A stretch of 9,672 bases of DNA from Acidobacteriota bacterium (GTDB lineage Bacteria > Acidobacteriota > Blastocatellia > Pyrinomonadales > Pyrinomonadaceae): positions 1-9,672 of the forward strand of contig QHXL01000092.1 of assembly GCA_003222935.1 (NCBI GenBank), in the 5' to 3' direction. Of this stretch, positions 6,034 through 9,672 are shown piece by piece. The notes beneath the pieces are model-generated. The model was given only the letters and a program-made list of their open reading frames with translations. It searched no databases and had not been told where the DNA came from. Position 1 is the stretch's first letter. The number at the start of each line of letters is the position of its first letter. Position numbers and translations under genes: made by a program.

Positions 6034-9000
6034 TCACTGAGCTATGGTTGCGGCAGCTCCCGTTCGCGCAACAATCAATGGCTTGCTATCCAGGCCCAGG
6101 CGGTAAAAAACTCTGGGTCGCTGAACGTCCCGTTCCGTCCGTTTTCGCTTCGCATCCTCGTGCTCAAGCAACCGACCCTGCACATCCTTGGCGACCCCAA
6201 GTTGCATCTGCGGAACCCGACCAACTGCATAGTCGAGCCATTCCGGGAGTGTCACCACACCGTCCTTTGGTTTCATATCAGCGGCGTGTGTTTTGAGGCC
6301 TTCTTCGACCAGCGCATAGGTCAGATACCCATGGCCCAGTTGGCGTTGCTCGAGAGCTGCCTGATAGCTCTGGGCGGCTGTCAGGATGTGCATCCCTTTT
6401 TCATAGGCAAGTTGTGCTAAACCTTTCGCGTTCATTGGGCCACGACGCTTTTCTTCTGATTCAAGTGCCTGTCCGGAGTTACAGGCGTCTATAACCAGTA
6501 GCACTTGTCCCGCGTCGATCCCTTCAAACGCTGTCTCGAGCTCCGTGTCAGAGATTCCATGTTCGAAAATGCCCTGAAGCGCCGGCTCGGATAGCTGTGT
6601 TCGTGGGCCATCATAACCCAGGTCATGTGGAATCAGATAGAAACGGCCGTCATTGGACGCTGTCCCGTGACCCGCAAAGTAGACAACAACCGCGTCTTCG
6701 GGCTGGGCCAGTTTCACTCTTTCTAACTCACTTGGTGCGTTAGGAGGCAAAGTGGCGGCGCTGTCAGCAAGACGACGCAAGAGAAGCATGATGTTCGCTT
6801 TTGTCGCATTCTTGTTCAGCAAGGGAACCACTTCGACCGATTGAAAATTCCCCAACTGCCTTTGCGCTTGGAGCAGCTCAGTGCCAAACCCCTCCGCATC
6901 CGCGACGGCGTAGCGCAAGTTGAACGCAGAATTTGCATACTCGTTTACGCCCACAATCACGACATACGCAGTGCCTTTACGCCGCAATGTCTCCGCCCCT
7001 ACCAGCTGCAGGCTCACATCACCTGATTTGACGTTGTCGCGATTGAATGCGTAGGCGGTGAAGTCGTTCGCGCCGGCGCTCAACGAAACGGTGGTTTGTA
7101 ACGTCGCCTTGCCGCCTTGATCCAGCGTCACCTCTCCGTGCCAAACCTTCACTAGTGAACCGTTACGGAACAACCGAACGTCGCGAACGCCACTTCCCGT
7201 CTTATGATCAGCGTCAGACTTTGCCTCAGCCAGGTCAATCTTGAGACTTACAGTCCGCGACGCTAGTGGTCCCTCTGTAGTCGACGCTGCCAATAGATTC
7301 ATTTGCGGCTGACGGCGATCCTTTTGCGAAATGTCTTGCGGTGCGTGTGGCTTCTTTCCGCTCAGAATGTCGGCAAGTAATGCCGGGTAATAGAACTCGC
7401 TGAAGAACGACTCCACCGGCGCAAAGTTGAAAGTGTTTCCACCAAAGCGCCACACAATCTGTCGCCATGAAACTGGTGAGCCATCAAAAAGACCATCAGG
7501 AGTTATTACGACCCAGTCGTTACTTTCCTTGAAAGACATTAAGGTCGCGACCTTGCTTCCCAACTGGGCGTTCCAGACGATGATGGTCCCATCTTCACTG
7601 CACGAGACGAGCCATTTTCCGTCTGAATCGAAGTCGACAGCATTCACGCTACCTGAGTGTTCACGCAACACTCGTGGTTTCGACATGCTTGCAACATCCC
7701 AGAGGCGAACGGCCTCGTCGCTCCAGGCTGAAACAAGCGAGCGTCCGTCTGGACTAAACGTTACGGAGCGCACTTCGCCACCCTCGCTTGCGCCTGATCG
7801 CACTGGTTGTCCCGAAGCAACGTCAATTAGCTTGATCGTCATCTCGCCAGTCCCGGCTGCGATCAACTTATTGTCGGGACTGAAAGCGAGAGTATTAATT
7901 CGACGCTCATCATTAATTACACGCGGCTCGGTCCAGGTGGTCGTATCCCAAATGCGAATGGTCTTATCAACGCTTCCAGATGCAAGCCATCGTCCGTCGG
8001 CACTGTAGGCAACCGTGGTTACTTCCCCCGCGTGCCCTGCCAATTTCCGACTCTCGCGTCCTTCAGCGACATCCCAGATTCTTACCGTGCGATCGAAGCT
8101 TGCCGAAGCGATCCAGCGGTTGTCGGGACTAAACGTGATGGCGTCGATCGAGCCTTCATGTCCGGTGAGTTTTTTGATTTCCTGACCGGTGGAAGTTTCC
8201 CAGATCCGAATCGTCTTATCGATACTCGCCGATGCGATCCAACGATCGTCGTTGCTGAATGAAATTGAAGTGACGTAACCAGTGTGACCAACCAGTGCCG
8301 GCATCTCTCTGCCGATGGTCGTATCCCAAAGTCGAACCGTTTTGTCCTTACCACCAGATGCCAACCAGCGCCCGTTTGGACTAAAGGCAACGGCATAAAA
8401 ACCTGTCGCACGGCTATCAAATGTTCGCAGCTTTGCTCCACTGGAAACGTCAAACAGCTCAACAGCCTTGTCAGCACTCGACACGAAGGATCGTCTATCG
8501 CTGGCAAACGCGATCGAATCTACAACTTCAATGCTGGCTGCATCTCCCGCTGTCCGCAGTTCACGGCCGCTATTAAGATCCCAGGAAGTGACGGCTTTGT
8601 TATCACTTGCCGAAAACAGTTGACTGCCGTCGCTTGAGAAAGTGACGGCAATCACATTCTTACTACTCTTGAATGTTTTGCCTTCCTTACCGCTGACTGT
8701 CTTCCAAAGTTTTATTGTGTGGTCCAAACCAGCTGTCGCCAGCGATTGCCCGTCTGGACTAAACGCCACAGTTCGTATTCGATCAGTATGGCCTTTTAAA
8801 ACCCGAGGATCACGACTGTTTTGTAGCTCCCAAATCCGAACTGTGTTGTCTTTACTTCCAGAGGCTATCGATCGTCCGTCAGCGTTGAAGCTAACAGCGG
8901 TAACCCAGTCCGTATGACCCTTCAGCAAATTCTCTTCGCCACCAGTGGCGCTATTCCACACTCGAACTGTGTTATCTGCGCCGCCTGAAACTAACTTGCT

Positions 9001-9495
9001 TCCATCAGCGCTAAACGCAAGCGACTCCACCGGGGCGGTGTGGCCTGTGAGCACATGGAGTTCGCGACCTGTTTGAACGTCCCAGAGCCTTACGCTGCGG
9101 TCGTTACTACCGGAGGCCAGCAGCTTTCCATCACCACTGAATGCCACTGCTTTGACCCATCCGGCATGGCCACTGAGGGTTCGGAGTTCATTTCCGCTGC
9201 TGACATCCCAGAGTCTGATCGTGTTGTCGGCGCTTGCTGAAGCAAGAACGCGACTGTCGGGACTCAACGCCACGGCGATCACTTTGATTGAGTGCCCCGC
9301 TTGCAAGACTAACTCTGGCGGTGTTGTCTGCCCACGGGTCGGCGCCTGAGCGTTAGATCCTGCGTTACCAGGGAACAGAACCACCGCTAAAACCGCCAGA
9401 AAGAGACCGACAAACAACAGTCTCAATGATAAAGACAGTGCTAATGTGGGGTTCTTCCTTTGTTTGATCATTAAGTTTTTTACCAATCTGATCAT
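6034..9495 (-). CDS. Exported WD40-repeat caspase-like (peptidase C14) protein
   Basis: The 1153-aa protein has, in order: a basic N-terminus with a hydrophobic stretch (about 20-41) ending NAQA/PT (signal peptide or anchor); 14 WD40 repeats (about 61-652, roughly 42 residues each, GH...SPDG...SGS.DKT.R.WD), enough for two seven-bladed propellers; the linker TPDGLFDGSP (665-674); a beta-rich, possibly Ig-like segment (about 745-832); and a caspase-like domain (about 840-1095). The dyad is visible as YFAGHG (His943) and IDACNSG (Cys1005), so it is probably an active cysteine protease, likely with the basic-residue preference of bacterial caspase homologs. WD repeats usually serve as protein-binding scaffolds. 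Repeats 6, 7 and 12 are degenerate; 8-11 are most alike. The ATG at 9495 overlaps the preceding TGA (ATGA) without an RBS; Met9 (9471) is an alternative that gives a shorter signal-peptide n-region. The kinase gene follows 24 bases later. Confidence 0.93.
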   Translation of the reverse strand: MIRLVKNLMIKQRKNPTLALSLSLRLLFVGLFLAVLAVVLFPGNAGSNAQAPTRGQTTPPELVLQAGHSIKVIAVALSPDSRVLASASADNTIRLWDVSSGNELRTLSGHAGWVKAVAFSGDGKLLASGSNDRSVRLWDVQTGRELHVLTGHTAPVESLAFSADGSKLVSGGADNTVRVWNSATGGEENLLKGHTDWVTAVSFNADGRSIASGSKDNTVRIWELQNSRDPRVLKGHTDRIRTVAFSPDGQSLATAGLDHTIKLWKTVSGKEGKTFKSSKNVIAVTFSSDGSQLFSASDNKAVTSWDLNSGRELRTAGDAASIEVVDSIAFASDRRSFVSSADKAVELFDVSSGAKLRTFDSRATGFYAVAFSPNGRWLASGGKDKTVRLWDTTIGREMPALVGHTGYVTSISFSNDDRWIASASIDKTIRIWETSTGQEIKKLTGHEGSIDAITFSPDNRWIASASFDRTVRIWDVAEGRESRKLAGHAGEVTTVAYSADGRWLASGSVDKTIRIWDTTTWTEPRVINDERRINTLAFSPDNKLIAAGTGEMTIKLIDVASGQPVRSGASEGGEVRSVTFSPDGRSLVSAWSDEAVRLWDVASMSKPRVLREHSGSVNAVDFDSDGKWLVSCSEDGTIIVWNAQLGSKVATLMSFKESNDWVVITPDGLFDGSPVSWRQIVWRFGGNTFNFAPVESFFSEFYYPALLADILSGKKPHAPQDISQKDRRQPQMNLLAASTTEGPLASRTVSLKIDLAEAKSDADHKTGSGVRDVRLFRNGSLVKVWHGEVTLDQGGKATLQTTVSLSAGANDFTAYAFNRDNVKSGDVSLQLVGAETLRRKGTAYVVIVGVNEYANSAFNLRYAVADAEGFGTELLQAQRQLGNFQSVEVVPLLNKNATKANIMLLLRRLADSAATLPPNAPSELERVKLAQPEDAVVVYFAGHGTASNDGRFYLIPHDLGYDGPRTQLSEPALQGIFEHGISDTELETAFEGIDAGQVLLVIDACNSGQALESEEKRRGPMNAKGLAQLAYEKGMHILTAAQSYQAALEQRQLGHGYLTYALVEEGLKTHAADMKPKDGVVTLPEWLDYAVGRVPQMQLGVAKDVQGRLLEHEDAKRKRTERDVQRPRVFYRLGLDSKPLIVARTGAAATIAQ
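7536..9315 (-). repeat. Fourteen tandem WD40-coding units inside the caspase gene
   Basis: Units of roughly 126 bp encode the WD40 blades. At protein level repeats 1-5 and 8-11 retain GH, the Asp turn and the terminal WD/W. Repeats 6 (KSSKNV...TSWD), 7 (ELFD) and 12 (NDERR...KLID) have lost the GH dipeptide, and 7 and 12 also lack the Trp. Neighbouring repeats 8-11 share RW(L/I)AS(G/A)...DKT(I/V)RIWD, consistent with later internal duplication. Confidence 0.85.
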
Positions 9496-9672
9496 GGGCC
9501 AAAGCGGTGGCGATATTCGCCCGAGAGAATGAACGCTTTCACCATCTCCGCATTCACCGCGTTTCCATTGAACTGGTTCAACTTCGTCAGCCAGAAGTCG
9601 TAACCTGTGTAGTCCGTGTCCTGCGGGTCATTCGGGTTGCGTCGCAGATAACCAAAGTACTGCATCAGCACA
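9492..9672 (-). CDS. C-terminal end of a DUF4214-type protein (5' part outside window)
   Basis: Fifty-nine residues plus stop are visible: VLMQYFGYLRRNPNDPQDTD, then GYDFWLTKLNQFNG, ending AEMVKAFILSGEYRHRFGP. This resembles the C-terminus of DUF4214-containing extracytoplasmic proteins common in Acidobacteriota; the domain's role is unknown. Its TGA (9494-9492) overlaps the ATG of the WD40-caspase gene in an ATGA, so the two are probably co-transcribed and perhaps translationally coupled. The tail is intact here, unlike the decayed inverted copy near 3.1 kb. Nothing can be said about the N-terminal domains, which lie beyond the edge. Assignment to DUF4214 is from recalled family sequence, not from a search. 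Confidence 0.8.
   Translation of the reverse strand, partial: VLMQYFGYLRRNPNDPQDTDYTGYDFWLTKLNQFNGNAVNAEMVKAFILSGEYRHRFGP

Noticed and set aside
7427..8008. 193-codon open frame on the plus strand opposite the caspase gene
   Set aside because: It is antisense to WD40 repeats; its sequence is composed of reverse-complement WD40 patterns with no independent domain. The same applies to the other plus-strand frames across 6.0-9.4 kb.
7536..9315. CRISPR-like or minisatellite array
   Set aside because: The periodicity of roughly 126 bp is explained by WD40 blades in a continuous reading frame, with no short identical repeats and unique spacers.
3061..9672. Transposon with terminal inverted repeats
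   Set aside because: The inverted sequences are coding tails with mainly third-position divergence; no transposase or target-site duplication was seen.

Overview
The window looks like a chromosomal segment from an Acidobacteriota-type bacterium, probably Blastocatellia/Pyrinomonadales. That placement is an inference. It rests on mid-range GC, a CRTAC1-like FG-GAP/UnbV protein, a transmembrane Hanks-type kinase with a DUF4384-like sensor, a WD40-caspase protein, and two copies of a DUF4214-type C-terminal tail. No RNA genes, CRISPR arrays, transposases or integrases were seen.

Layout. (1) 2-1624 (+): the 3' part of a CRTAC1-like protein, open at the left window edge. (2) 1625-1825: a short non-coding gap with small hairpins. 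(3) 1826-2989 (-): a secreted lactonase-family beta-propeller, convergent with gene 1. (4) 3054-3237 (+): a broken remnant of a DUF4214-type tail with a 14-nt deletion that creates a stop codon. (5) 3245-9495 (-): a three-gene, same-strand block transcribed right to left, made of a WD40-caspase protein (1153 aa), a Ser/Thr kinase with a transmembrane helix and DUF4384-like ectodomain (about 573 aa), and a secreted DUF4384-like protein (318 aa). (6) 9492-9672 (-): the intact end of a DUF4214-type protein whose TGA stop overlaps the caspase gene's ATG.

How the genes may work together. The caspase has an intact His943/Cys1005 dyad behind 14 WD40 repeats and carries an N-terminal export signal. 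The kinase has all catalytic motifs and presents its DUF4384-like domain outside the membrane. The last gene encodes a free, exported domain of the same kind. The simplest reading is an envelope-facing signalling module: an extracytoplasmic sensor pair, a cytoplasmic kinase output and an exported caspase-like protease on a scaffold. The individual families are known; the joint function is inference.

Two features stand out. The kinase reading frame has no ATG, GTG or TTG upstream of its glycine loop, yet a near-perfect Shine-Dalgarno sequence sits six bases before an ATT codon, so ATT is the probable start. Also, the caspase-kinase-DUF4384 block is bracketed almost to the base by two inverted DUF4214-type tails, one decayed and one intact.
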